A stretch of 64,000 nucleotides of DNA, from NCBI GenBank assembly GCA_964638635.1, contig CAZXAQ010000004.1:1-64000 (forward strand), read 5' to 3'. The notes beneath the pieces were generated by a model. That model was not told the DNA's origin and made no database searches. It worked only from the letters and a program-made list of their open reading frames with translations. Shown here in pieces: positions 1 to 7,924 of this stretch; within the stretch, counting starts at the first letter, position 1; each line of letters opens with the position of its first letter. The position numbers were made by a program, and so were the translations under genes. The DNA comes from SZUA-430 sp964638635 (lineage in GTDB: Bacteria > Pseudomonadota > Alphaproteobacteria > Micropepsales > Micropepsaceae).

Positions 1-2
1 AC

Positions 3-428
3 GGCATCACGCCCGAAAGCGTGCGCAAGTCGATCGCCGACATCATCCAAAGCCCCTACGAGCGCGACCACGTCATCGTCGACATCGGCCAAGGCAAAGA
101 CGGCAAGCCGCTCATCGGCCACAATTTGCGCGCCCACATCGCCGACCTCGAAAAGCGCATGAAGGAAGCAGCCTCCGACCTCGAATTCGAAGAAGCCGGC
201 CGCCTCCGCGACGAAATCAAACGCCTGCAAGCAACGGAACTAGCGATCGCCGACGACCCCTTCGCCCGCCAAGAAGCGGTCGCCGAAGCCGCCGAAGAAG
301 CCGCCGCCCGCAAACGGCCACGCCCCCGCGAAGACGGCAACGAACGCCCAGCGGCGCCGACACCGACCGGCAAATCCACCCGCGGCCGCCCGGGCCAACG
401 TGCTCCATACAGAGGGCGAAGGCGCTAG
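3..428 (+). CDS. uvrB: UvrABC excinuclease subunit B, C-terminal fragment
   Basis: This is the last ~141 residues of UvrB, the DNA-damage-recognition helicase of nucleotide excision repair; the 5' part lies outside the window. The reading frame is open from the window edge and shows GITPESVRKSI, typical of the end of the UvrB helicase core, followed by the C-terminal UVR motif that contacts UvrC (IADLEKRMKEAASDLEFEEA..., about 45-80 residues into the fragment). A basic low-complexity tail rich in R, P and G of about 55 residues follows the UVR motif, and its function is unknown. uvrC is also in this window but 30 kb away on the other strand. The family call is secure. Confidence 0.95.
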   Translation, partial: GITPESVRKSIADIIQSPYERDHVIVDIGQGKDGKPLIGHNLRAHIADLEKRMKEAASDLEFEEAGRLRDEIKRLQATELAIADDPFARQEAVAEAAEEAAARKRPRPREDGNERPAAPTPTGKSTRGRPGQRAPYRGRRR

Positions 429-466
429 ACACCGCTTATCGAAGGGCACGGCAGCTCCGCAGAAGG

Positions 467-573
467 CGCTCGTCCTGGGAGCGCAGGCGTCCTGCTCTTC
501 GCTGCATCTCAACCGCACCACCCGTCGAGACTCAACAAGAGCAGGCGAGACGCCTGCGCTCCCAGGACAAGCG
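467..573. repeat. Intergenic palindrome (REP/MITE-like), TCCTGGGAGCGCAGGCGTC arms
   Basis: This is an inverted repeat just after uvrB. The left arm is 467-499 and the right arm 537-573. They pair over about 33 nt with one mismatch and a 4-nt insertion in the right arm, around a 37-nt loop. The gap between uvrB and the next gene (429-723) holds nothing else I can recognise. The transcript would fold into a strong hairpin, so it may end or stabilise the uvrB mRNA. There is no T-tract, so it is not a standard intrinsic terminator. Confidence 0.85.
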
Positions 574-723
574 ACTCCCTGTTGGCTAGAGTGATCGACG
601 ACGAACACGATCTAAACCCTTCAACTTCAAATTCCTTCAGCGCCATGAATCGTGCGCACGAGCGTCGCTTGACAAAGATCGCGCGCCACCGCTGGGTACT
701 CCGACACACACTTAGGGGCGCCC

Positions 724-1269
724 ATGCATCGCTTGTACCTCCTGTTCGCCGTCACAACACTCGCCGCCTGCACCACGACACCACCAACCGAGCCCGCCGA
801 CTCGTTCATGGCGAACCTGAACCAGCTCTGCGGCCAAACGCATGAAGGCCGCCTAGTCACCACCGACGCCGCTGACGCGGACTTCGCGGGCAAGAAGCTC
901 GTCATGGGCCCCGTCGCCTGCAATGGCAACGAAGTCCAAGTCCCATTCGCGGTCGGCGACAACCGCACGCGCACCTGGGTAATCACCCGCACCAATGTCG
1001 GCGTGCGCCTCAAACACGTCCACCGCCACGACGACGGCACGGAAGACAAGGTCTCGCGCTACGGCGGCGACACGACGGCAGCCGGCAGCGAAACGCGCCA
1101 AGAGTTTCCCGCCGACGAGTTCTCGAAACTGATCTTCCGCGCGAACAAACTCGACCGCTCGGTCGATAACGTCTGGGCGGTCGAAGCCTCCTCAGGCAAA
1201 CATTTCGCCTACGAACTGCGCCGCCCGAACCGCTTCTTCCGCGTGGAGTTCGACCTCAAGCCCCGCTGA
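724..1269 (+). CDS. putative lipoprotein of unknown function
   Basis: This 181-residue protein begins with a short lipoprotein signal ending in LAAC (Cys at about residue 16), followed by a Thr/Pro-rich linker, so it is probably anchored in the cell envelope. No known domain is recognised in the mature part, which is charged and rich in beta-type sequence. The start ATG follows the weak purine-rich stretch AGGGGCGCCC. It ends 3 bp from the convergent gene on the other strand. The coding call rests on length, signal peptide and position; the function is unknown. Confidence 0.75.
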   Translation: MHRLYLLFAVTTLAACTTTPPTEPADSFMANLNQLCGQTHEGRLVTTDAADADFAGKKLVMGPVACNGNEVQVPFAVGDNRTRTWVITRTNVGVRLKHVHRHDDGTEDKVSRYGGDTTAAGSETRQEFPADEFSKLIFRANKLDRSVDNVWAVEASSGKHFAYELRRPNRFFRVEFDLKPR

Positions 1270-1272
1270 CGG

Positions 1273-2025
1273 CTACCACGGCGTCACGACAAGATGATCC
1301 TTGTCGATACGCCCGATCTTCGTGTGCAGCGTCTCGTCGTCCAGGTCGGCCGTCTGCGGCAGTAGTTTGCGGATGAGCGCAAGGTCGGCATCAGGTGCCC
1401 GTGTGATCACGCCCGCGACGCGCTCGCTGAACGCGAGCCCCACGGCCGGCTTCGGCGCACCGCTGCCGCAGTGCTCGACGGCTTTGAGCGCGCCCGGTCG
1501 CGCCATCGGCGGCGAAAGGCATGCGCCGGTCTTCGTAAGCACGCCGATGCGGTTCGCCCCGGCGATGACATACGTCGCGCCGGCAAGACCACCCATATAG
1601 TAGCGCTTCACCGACCGCGTCTTGGTGTTCACGATCACCACCGCGCCGCCGCGTCCGACATGCACGCCGCGCGTTTCGATGGTGAGCGGCCCTTTGTCGG
1701 TCATGATCATCGGCAACCCGTCGCGCGAACGGCCGAGATAGGCGACCTCGCCGAGATCGAGACCCGCCGACGGCAACGTGGAGAGCGCCAGCCGGTAGGC
1801 CTCGGCATCGCCGTTGCCCAAACGTCCGCGCACCGCGAGCATCCCGTCGGCACCGATCGGCGGTTTGTCGGTGCGCGCAAAATCCCAATGCATCCGCATT
1901 TCGACGCAGCCGGTCGCGTCCTTCGCGCAGGCCGTATGCGCCGCAAGACGCAACGGCGCGCCCAGCGCCGCTGCCGCCATCACGGCGGACGCAAATGTGA
2001 AGAGAACGGATCGAACGAGCACCAT
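1273..2025 (-). CDS. secreted protein of unknown function
   Basis: A 250-residue protein with an N-terminal Sec-type signal peptide (MVLVRSVLFTFASAVMAAAALG, cleavage likely after an Ala near residue 22-28). The mature part has paired cysteines early (CAKDATGC) and a region consistent with beta strands (GRGGAVVIVNTKTRSVKRYY). I recognise no family. The minus-strand frame stays open far upstream across the GST gene, but the ATG at 2025 with a GGGGTGGGG stretch just upstream and the signal peptide make it the probable start. It converges on the lipoprotein gene with 3 bp between stops. Confidence 0.75.
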   Translation of the reverse strand: MVLVRSVLFTFASAVMAAAALGAPLRLAAHTACAKDATGCVEMRMHWDFARTDKPPIGADGMLAVRGRLGNGDAEAYRLALSTLPSAGLDLGEVAYLGRSRDGLPMIMTDKGPLTIETRGVHVGRGGAVVIVNTKTRSVKRYYMGGLAGATYVIAGANRIGVLTKTGACLSPPMARPGALKAVEHCGSGAPKPAVGLAFSERVAGVITRAPDADLALIRKLLPQTADLDDETLHTKIGRIDKDHLVVTPW

Positions 2026-2124
2026 CGATTTGCCCCACCCCGATCGGCTGAGGCATTCTAAGGCGAACCCCCGCGACTGTCGCGCCACAGGCCGATGGTA
2101 AACCGTGAGCCGAGGAGCACCCCA

Positions 2125-2889
2125 ATGATCACCTTCTTCACGAACGGCTTTTCCCCTTTCGCGCGAAAAGTCGCAATGGCGTTGGAGCATAAGGGCTTGG
2201 CCCACGAGACGGTCGACGGCCTGACCCACGCCAATCGCGAACGTTTGATTGCCGTGAACCCGCGCGCCGAGGTGCCGGTGCTGGTGGACGGCGACATCAC
2301 CGTCGTGAACTCGGCCGACATTTGCGACTACCTCGACCGCCGCTATCCCGAGCGGCCGATCTATCCGGCGGACTTGAAGGCCCGCGTCGAAGCCCGCGCG
2401 CTCGAGCGCATCGCCGACGTGCGCATCGACGCGATCCTGCTCGATTGTTCGATCTGGACCTGGGCCGACCGGAAAGACCAACCGCCGCCGGGCTTGCAGG
2501 AGGCCGGCCAACGCGACCTCGACAAAATCTTCGTGCGCATCGAAGAGACGCTGAGCCGCTTCGCGACACCTCTGCCGTTCGGCCATCTCTCGATCGCCGA
2601 GTTCACCTACTGGCCGCATCTTGCAGCCTTGCGCCCGCTCGGTTTCACAATGGACGCCGCGAAGTTCCCGCGCCTCGCCGCCTGGTTCCAAGCCATGCGC
2701 CGCGAAAAGGTCTGCATGGACGACGCCAGACGCACCGCCGACTTCCTGCGCACGATCCCGGCAAACACCAGCTTCGAACGCGAAAAAATCTTCTGGCGCG
2801 GCGACCGCGTCGAATGGCTGCTCGCCCGCGGCTACCACGACTGGTTCATGGGCGAGATCAAATCCGGCCGCGTTCTGTGGCCGGATTGA
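2125..2889 (+). CDS. glutathione S-transferase family protein
   Basis: A 254-residue GST-like protein. The thioredoxin-fold N-terminal domain runs from about residue 1 to 80: FFTNGFSPFARKVAMAL with the catalytic-site Ser/Phe region, NPRAEVPVLVDGD with the cis-Pro, and the glutathione gamma-Glu-binding VNSADICDYLD. A helical C-terminal domain follows. The start chosen is the ATG after GAGGAGCACCCCA; an upstream in-frame ATG would add 10 residues without a ribosome binding site. The substrate is unknown, and conjugation or glutathione-dependent isomerisation in the cytoplasm is typical. A second GST is encoded at 7251. Confidence 0.88.
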   Translation: MITFFTNGFSPFARKVAMALEHKGLAHETVDGLTHANRERLIAVNPRAEVPVLVDGDITVVNSADICDYLDRRYPERPIYPADLKARVEARALERIADVRIDAILLDCSIWTWADRKDQPPPGLQEAGQRDLDKIFVRIEETLSRFATPLPFGHLSIAEFTYWPHLAALRPLGFTMDAAKFPRLAAWFQAMRREKVCMDDARRTADFLRTIPANTSFEREKIFWRGDRVEWLLARGYHDWFMGEIKSGRVLWPD

Positions 2890-2902
2890 TCCCAATTATG
2901 GC

Positions 2903-3259
2903 TTACTCGCCGTAGAAGAAGCTCTCTTCCACGATCTTGCCGTTCTTCACGGTGTAGACGCCGACCTCGTCCATCGTCTGGCGCGTCTTGCCCTTCGGCG
3001 TCACGTCCATCTTGAAGCGCACGACGAACTGATTGCCGGCGACGTAAGGCCCTTCGACCTTCACGTCGTGCACGGTGTTGTTCGCGTACCACCACTGGCC
3101 CTTGCCCTCGACCGCCTTGCGGCCTTGCATCTTGGCCATGTCGCCTTCCATGGCTTCGCGGCTGATCACGTCGTCGGCCCAGAACTTGTCGCCGGCTTGG
3201 GCAAGCTCGCCCTTCTTGCAAAGGTCGGTGAAGGCCTTCGCGACTGCTTTCGTATCCAT
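2903..3259 (-). CDS. SnoaL/NTF2-like nuclear-transport-factor-fold protein
   Basis: A 118-residue protein of the small NTF2/SnoaL-like cone-fold class. It has an N-terminal helix pair with FTDLCKKGELAQAGDKFWADDV, then the conserved curved beta sheet ending in VYTVKNGKIVEESFFYGE, a typical C-terminus of this family. Members bind small hydrophobic ligands or act as cyclases/isomerases; no substrate can be named here. The start at 3259 is preceded by GGAGAGACTG. The frame is open upstream, but the additional 56 codons overlap the next gene and are unlikely to be translated. Confidence 0.8.
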   Translation of the reverse strand: MDTKAVAKAFTDLCKKGELAQAGDKFWADDVISREAMEGDMAKMQGRKAVEGKGQWWYANNTVHDVKVEGPYVAGNQFVVRFKMDVTPKGKTRQTMDEVGVYTVKNGKIVEESFFYGE

Positions 3260-3357
3260 CAGTCTCTCCATCTCATCAAAGCCCCCGTGACGGCATTGTG
3301 GCGGGGCGCAACCGGTAAGACGAATCACAATCGCAGGAATCGACACCCACCAATGCG

Positions 3358-3382
3358 AAACGGGCGCCGTTTCCGGCGCCCG
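3358..3382 (-). terminator. hairpin terminator after the porin gene
   Basis: The sequence CGGGCGCC-GTTTCC-GGCGCCCG forms a GC-rich stem (3361-3382). Read on the minus strand it is followed by TTTCGCATT. It lies 29 bp past the stop of the minus-strand outer-membrane gene and before the SnoaL-like gene. The T-tract is short, so termination strength is uncertain. Confidence 0.6.
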
Positions 3383-3410
3383 TCGCAAATTTCCGCGAAG
3401 ATCGAACGGC

Positions 3411-4307
3411 TTAGCCGCCGACCACAACCGCGCCGTAGTCCATCGTGTTGAACGCCGGACCGTTGCGATCGTTGTCCTGCTGCGAGCCGTCGACGCCGAA
3501 GTGGAACGTCACGCCGATCTTGACCGTGTGCGTTTCCTTGTCGAACGACGGACCCGGCGTGAAGTCGGCTTCCGTCGAGCGGCCTTCATAGGCAACCCAC
3601 AGGCTCAGCGGCTCTTTCTCTTCCGGCCAGTATTCGGCCTTCGCACCCCAGTGGATCGTCTCGACATCGGCGCCGTTGCCGATGGGAGCCAGAGCCTCAC
3701 CCGAGATGTAGCCGACGTTCGCCGTCAGCGCGAACTTCGGCGTCGCATACCAACGCACTTCCGCGTTCGCAAACCACGCGCCGTTCAGGAAGACCTCGTC
3801 GCCGCCGAAGATCGGCAGGTCCGAGCTCGAGTCGAGATAGCCGCCATCGACGCCGAACGTGAAGTTGTTCCAGTAGTACTGGCCCTGCGCGCCGACGAAG
3901 TAGTACTCGGCGTCGGCCGCCAGGCCGGCAAATTCCGGACCCGACGAAACGCCGGCGCCCGCGAACAGGCCGACCGCATAGCGGTCGTTGCGGTAGTAAA
4001 CGTGCGCCGCACCCTGGAAGCCCGCATCGCGGTCGAGCGAGAAGCCCGGGTTGCTATCGGCGAAGCCGCCGGTGCCCGCGAAGTCGAGCTGCAGGTTGAT
4101 GTTGTTCGCGAACGCGACATTCAACTTCGCGTCGCCCGAGATCGACGTGTACGAGTCGTCGAACACGCCGCCCAGATCGTCCTGAAACGTCTGCCCGACC
4201 GCGAGGCTCACGTTGCCCGTGAACTTGTTCGCACCGGCGACGCTGACGCCCGTGAGCGCGAGCGTGCACAGCGCCGTACCGGCCATACCGGCCAACTTCC
4301 AATTCAT
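3411..4307 (-). CDS. outer-membrane beta-barrel protein (porin-like)
   Basis: A 298-residue protein with a signal peptide (MNWKLAGMAGTALCTLALTGVSVAGA) followed by alternating aromatic/hydrophobic strands with Gly-rich turns. The repeated sets of strands (AHVYYRNDRYAVGLFAGAG, QGQYYWNNFTFGVDGGYLD, AEVRWYATPKFALTANVGYI, HTVKIGVTFHFG) are characteristic of a small outer-membrane barrel of about 10-12 strands. It probably serves as a channel or structural porin; the solute is unknown. The C-terminus (DYGAVVVGG) does not end in the usual Phe, which is atypical for BAM substrates. The ribosome binding site GGAGAA is 6 nt before the ATG. Three direct repeats about 140-185 bp upstream suggest specific regulation. 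Confidence 0.8.
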   Translation of the reverse strand: MNWKLAGMAGTALCTLALTGVSVAGANKFTGNVSLAVGQTFQDDLGGVFDDSYTSISGDAKLNVAFANNINLQLDFAGTGGFADSNPGFSLDRDAGFQGAAHVYYRNDRYAVGLFAGAGVSSGPEFAGLAADAEYYFVGAQGQYYWNNFTFGVDGGYLDSSSDLPIFGGDEVFLNGAWFANAEVRWYATPKFALTANVGYISGEALAPIGNGADVETIHWGAKAEYWPEEKEPLSLWVAYEGRSTEADFTPGPSFDKETHTVKIGVTFHFGVDGSQQDNDRNGPAFNTMDYGAVVVGG

Positions 4308-4442
4308 GCGTAGTTCTCCATTTACCCAGGGAATGAAAGATCGAAGGAAGGCTACCCGCTTGATTTGTTATGGTTTTCGCGGGCCGAAAAGGTGGCGGAC
4401 AATCACATGCAGGTAGAAGAGAAGTAAAGAGACAATTTGCGG

Positions 4443-4491
4443 CGAGTCATCGCAGTCGCACATCGAGTCATCGCTACGGAATATGGAGTCA
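4443..4491 (-). promoter_or_regulatory. three GAGTCAT iterons with exact 21-bp period upstream of the porin gene
   Basis: GAGTCAT occurs at 4443-4449, 4464-4470 and 4485-4491, exactly 21 bp apart (two helical turns). The first two copies share the longer word CGAGTCATCGC. They sit in the 438-bp divergent region between the porin gene (start 4307, minus) and the membrane-protein gene (start 4746, plus). Phased direct repeats of this kind are typical binding sites for OmpR-class or other tandem-dimer regulators, so this is probably an operator for the porin. The rest of 4308-4745 shows no gene. Confidence 0.55.
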
Positions 4492-4745
4492 TGACCGCGA
4501 TTGAACCACCGAACGAACCTCAAGATTACTGCAGAACACTATGGTTAATTTCGACTATGGGGGTACCACTCTTGGCGAAGCTGGATTGAATACGATCTGA
4601 GCTATCGCGCACACCGCATCAACATGTGTGACCGACGTCGTTCTACGTGCATCATGGCATACACACACGCTGGCGTTGGTGCCCTACCCCATTTACTATC
4701 GCCGCCAACGTCCCAGCCGAACAAACGGGACACAAGGGGTTTTGC

Positions 4746-5363
4746 GTGGGCGACATTATCGCCGCCATAACGGCGTTCGCGTCGAACGAGACGTTGCTGC
4801 TTGCGACGATCGCCGGTCTCCTCGCCGCGCTCGTAAGCCTCGGCTACGACCACTGGCGCCTGCGCAGGCGCCACGCGCAGGTTGAAGCCGAACTGTTCGA
4901 AAACACGGTCGGCAAAGAAAGCACGAACTGGACGAACGCCGCGCTGAACCTCGAACGCCAAGCGAAAGATCCCGGCATGGTCGCGCGCTCAAGCGTGATG
5001 ACCCACCTCCACATGCTCGACGAAGCCGCGAACGCCTGGTTGAAGGGCAGCCAATGGGGCGAGGCCTTGCGCGTGACGCAGGAACTCCTGCGCGAATGCT
5101 GCCACGCGATCATACGGCCCAGCATCAATCAGGACGATTTCCGCGCGACCTCAGATCTCATCAAACGCGGGATCGAGAAGTACCCCGACCTCTCGCGCGC
5201 CGCAAATGAGGCGCCGGACAACGCGCTCGACTTCCTCACCGCGCGCGACGCGACGCTCTCGGTTCTCGCGGGCTCCGCGTTAATCGGCGACTTGCGCGAT
5301 CAGATCGAAGAGGTGCGCAACGCGATCGAGAACCGGTCCGGCCGCCGCTCGCGCGCGGCCTAA
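4746..5363 (+). CDS. membrane-anchored protein of unknown function
   Basis: A 205-residue protein with one transmembrane segment near the N-terminus (about residues 14-33, ETLLLATIAGLLAALVSL), a basic stop-transfer patch (HWRLRRRHAQ) and a helical cytoplasmic domain. I do not recognise the domain. The GTG at 4746 is preferred because AAGGGG lies 6 nt upstream and the membrane anchor then falls at the N-terminus; an upstream in-frame ATG at 4647 would add 33 polar residues. The stop overlaps the convergent small gene by 4 nt. Confidence 0.7.
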   Translation: MGDIIAAITAFASNETLLLATIAGLLAALVSLGYDHWRLRRRHAQVEAELFENTVGKESTNWTNAALNLERQAKDPGMVARSSVMTHLHMLDEAANAWLKGSQWGEALRVTQELLRECCHAIIRPSINQDDFRATSDLIKRGIEKYPDLSRAANEAPDNALDFLTARDATLSVLAGSALIGDLRDQIEEVRNAIENRSGRRSRAA

Positions 5364-5581
5364 ACCAGCTTCGAGTTCAGATAAGCCGCGAACTCCCTCG
5401 AGTTCGGCTTGTGCTCTTTCAAGATCAGAATGACGCGATGAATCTGCGCGTCATTCACGCCGAACTTCTTCATCTTGCGCATGAGTTCCGGATCGCGCAG
5501 ACGGCTGACCAGCTCGCCCGGCTCCATCGACGCGAAGTCCTGGATCGTACTCTTCACCGCTTTCAACACATTGCCGGACAT
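5360..5581 (-). CDS. small protein of unknown function (73 aa)
   Basis: A short highly charged and probably all-helical protein without signal peptide. It contains a helix-turn-helix-like stretch (DPELMRKMKKFGVNDAQIHRVILILKEH) but no recognised family. An ATG at 5581 with GAGGCGCAGC upstream supports this start; a longer upstream open frame runs antisense into the DoxX promoter region and lacks support. Its stop TAG shares four bases (CTAA) with the stop of the convergent gene. Confidence 0.55.
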   Translation of the reverse strand: MSGNVLKAVKSTIQDFASMEPGELVSRLRDPELMRKMKKFGVNDAQIHRVILILKEHKPNSREFAAYLNSKLV

Positions 5582-5748
5582 CGCTGCGCCTCGTTCGAAC
5601 TTCGCGCGATGATAACCGAACCGAACGCACCTGTCGCGCGCTCGCCTATCGGGCGAACCCCACAACAACGCACTCGCGCAAGCGACGAACATTGGCGCGC
5701 CTTCGGGTCCGTGACACTCTCCAATTGAAAACCTATTGGGAGAACGAC

Positions 5749-6159
5749 ATGCAGTACGCCGCAACGCTGGGCCGAATTCTGCTTGGCCTTTACTTCCTCG
5801 CCGCCGGTGCCGGAAAAATCTTCGCGCCGGCAATTCCCGTCGAACAAGTGGCCAAGATGGCGGCAAGCGGTGTCCCCGCAGCTGAACTGATGTTCGTGCT
5901 CACCGGCGCCTGCGAGACCATTGCGGGCATCTGTATGATCGCGGGCCTCCACACGCGCCTGGTCGCGCTGCTGCTCGCTCTCTTCTGCGTGCTCGCGTCG
6001 GTAACGCTCCACGCATTCTGGAGCGAACCCGAAGGCCACGAGAAATTCATTCAGATGATCATGTTCATGAAGAACATGTCGACGATGGCGGGCCTGCTCG
6101 CGTTCGTGGGGTTCGGCTCAGGCCCACTCTCGCTCGACCGCTTCTTCGGCAAGGACTAG
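5749..6159 (+). CDS. DoxX family membrane protein
   Basis: A 136-residue inner-membrane protein of the DoxX family with four predicted membrane helices. The N-terminal helix has the family pattern LGRILLGLYFLAAGAGKIF, followed by the second helix AELMFVLTGACETIAGICMI, LLLALFCVLASVTLHAFW and a last helix ending in SLDRFFGKD. Members have been linked to redox/thiol stress functions, but the activity is not defined. The ATG is preceded by GGGAGAACGAC. The stop shares the palindrome CTAG with the convergent oxygenase gene stop. Confidence 0.87.
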   Translation: MQYAATLGRILLGLYFLAAGAGKIFAPAIPVEQVAKMAASGVPAAELMFVLTGACETIAGICMIAGLHTRLVALLLALFCVLASVTLHAFWSEPEGHEKFIQMIMFMKNMSTMAGLLAFVGFGSGPLSLDRFFGKD

Positions 6160-7130
6160 GCGGTTGCCGCAAACGGCCTGTCGTGGATCCACTGCGACAA
6201 AATGAACTTCTCGTTGCGTGTAATCGGCAGCGCGGCATGCAGGCTCTTGCGGTCCGGAACCCCGTGCTCGTCGACATGCGCGAAGTAAACGCCGTCGCCC
6301 GCTTTACCGCGATGCCTTAGGCCGACCTTCGGGAACTCAAGCTCGCCCCCGTCATAATCGTCGTTCAGGTACAACAAGAACGTCGCGATCCGATCGCCCT
6401 TATACGAACCACCGTGGCCGTAGCCCTGATCGCCGAGGCGCAGTGCATCGTAGTGCGGCTTGATCTCCTGCCCCAACGCATAGTGAAAAATCTGCGGCGG
6501 TTCGAACGCAACGATCGGCATCCCCGTGATCGCCGAAATGCGCTCGCGCACCACCTGCAGCACACAGTCCGCCTCGACGATGTCGAACTTGAAGTCGCTA
6601 CACGTGCGCGTCGCGAGGAACGTTGATTTCTTTCCGTCGAACATCATCGACGGCTGATACTTGCCGGCTCCGCACGCCATCAGCCAATCGCAAACCTCAA
6701 CCGCCACGAACCCGTCGGCGGCCCGAATGCGCGGCGCCTCGCAAAGCGCGCGCCGCTCCGATGGTGACGCCCAAGCGCGCAGATCCACCCGCCGGCGCAA
6801 GCCACCCCAATCGCTCCCGCCGGGATCATGTGCCAGAATGCGCAGTTGCCCTTGCGCTCGTGCCGATCCCCGCTCCGCCGCTTGTTGCAGCAAATCCAGC
6901 GCACCGTTCCAGTCTTTCGGCGTCCAAGCGCCCGCCGATGTCAGCGTCGCCATTTGAGCCAAAGCTTCCGCCTCACCCTGCCCGGCAGCAACCGTCAAGA
7001 GCGCAAGCCCTTCCTTCGGCTCGAACGGTGCGTCACGCCCGACGAGCAAACGCAACCCGAGCGCACATCGGGCAGCAGCGGAGCCTCGCCCAGCCTCAGC
7101 GCGCAGATGCTCGACAGTTGGTGTTTCCAT
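6156..7130 (-). CDS. prolyl 4-hydroxylase-like 2-oxoglutarate/Fe(II) oxygenase with Sel1-like N-terminus
   Basis: A 324-residue protein in two parts. Residues about 15-95 carry Sel1/TPR-like repeats (AAARCALGLRLLVG, AAGQGEAEALAQMA, AAERGSARAQGQLR). Residues about 120-320 form a prolyl-4-hydroxylase fold: iron ligands H226-x-D228 (KPHYDAL) and H298, with K308 ten residues later for the 2-oxoglutarate carboxylate, and the family stretch FLLYLNDDYDGGELEFP. It probably hydroxylates prolines of a protein substrate recruited by the repeats; the substrate is unknown. All catalytic residues are present. It converges on doxX with a shared CTAG stop. Confidence 0.88.
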   Translation of the reverse strand: METPTVEHLRAEAGRGSAAARCALGLRLLVGRDAPFEPKEGLALLTVAAGQGEAEALAQMATLTSAGAWTPKDWNGALDLLQQAAERGSARAQGQLRILAHDPGGSDWGGLRRRVDLRAWASPSERRALCEAPRIRAADGFVAVEVCDWLMACGAGKYQPSMMFDGKKSTFLATRTCSDFKFDIVEADCVLQVVRERISAITGMPIVAFEPPQIFHYALGQEIKPHYDALRLGDQGYGHGGSYKGDRIATFLLYLNDDYDGGELEFPKVGLRHRGKAGDGVYFAHVDEHGVPDRKSLHAALPITRNEKFILSQWIHDRPFAATA

Positions 7131-7250
7131 GCGTGAAAGCCCAAAGCACGAACCGGTGATTCTGCGGAACTCGCCACGCGGGTCAAGTTTTCCAAGCGCC
7201 GCAAATCCTGCTTAACGTCGCGCCCGCCACCCAAACGCGAGGCCCTCCCC

Positions 7251-7868
7251 ATGCTCACGCTCTATCAAGACCCCCGCTCCGGCAATTGCTACAAGGCCAT
7301 CCTGACTGCCGCCCATCTCGGCATCCCCCTGAAAACCGTCGATATCGACGTGACGTCCGGTGCCACCCGCAAACCCGACTTCTTGGCCAGGAACCCGAAC
7401 GGCCGCGTCCCGACGCTCGAGCTCGAAGACGGCCGCCACCTCCCCGAATCGAACGCGATCATCTGGTACCTGGCCGAAGGCTCAACGCTGATCCCGACCG
7501 ACAAGTTCCAGCGTGCGCAAATGCTCCAGTGGATGTTCTTCGAGCAATACAGCCACGAGCCATACATCGCCGTCGCCCGTTTCTGGATGGTCTTCGCCTC
7601 GAAAGACCAGCTGCGCCAGAAGGAGCACCTGATCCCCGAATGGCACGCGAAGGGCAACGCCGCCTTGGGCGTGATGGAGGGCCACCTGAAAAAGCACGAC
7701 TGGTTCGCAGGCAACGCCTGCTCGCTCGCCGACATCGCCCTCTACGCCTACACGCACTGCGCCGAGGAGGGCGGCTTTAACTTGAAGACCTACCCGGCCG
7801 TCTCGGCCTGGTTGTCTCGCATTGCAAAAACCAAAGGATTTGTCCCGATGGGCGGCGCCTCGCACTAG
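7251..7868 (+). CDS. glutathione S-transferase
   Basis: A 205-residue canonical-length GST. The N-terminal thioredoxin-like domain (1-78) shows LYQDPRSGNCYKAILTA, NPNGRVPTLELEDGRHLPESNAIIWYLAEG with the cis-Pro and the glutathione-binding Glu-Ser pair. The C-terminal helical domain contains the N-capping box region (NACSLADIALYAY). Cytoplasmic; substrate unknown. The nearby oxygenase gene on the other strand leaves about 120 bp for divergent promoters. Confidence 0.92.
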   Translation: MLTLYQDPRSGNCYKAILTAAHLGIPLKTVDIDVTSGATRKPDFLARNPNGRVPTLELEDGRHLPESNAIIWYLAEGSTLIPTDKFQRAQMLQWMFFEQYSHEPYIAVARFWMVFASKDQLRQKEHLIPEWHAKGNAALGVMEGHLKKHDWFAGNACSLADIALYAYTHCAEEGGFNLKTYPAVSAWLSRIAKTKGFVPMGGASH

Positions 7869-7924
7869 GCGATCCCGCTGTGCTATCCCACCCATCAGGA
7901 AACATCAGGCAAGGGGTTCCTCAC

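Noticed and set aside
2026..2895. Minus-strand extension of the 1273-2025 gene across the GST gene
   Set aside because: The 290 additional codons are antisense to a well-supported GST; the signal peptide and a ribosome binding site place the real start at 2025.
3301..3360. N-terminal extension of the SnoaL-like gene up to 3427
   Set aside because: It would overlap the porin gene end and the terminator hairpin; ATG 3259 with GGAGAG is better.
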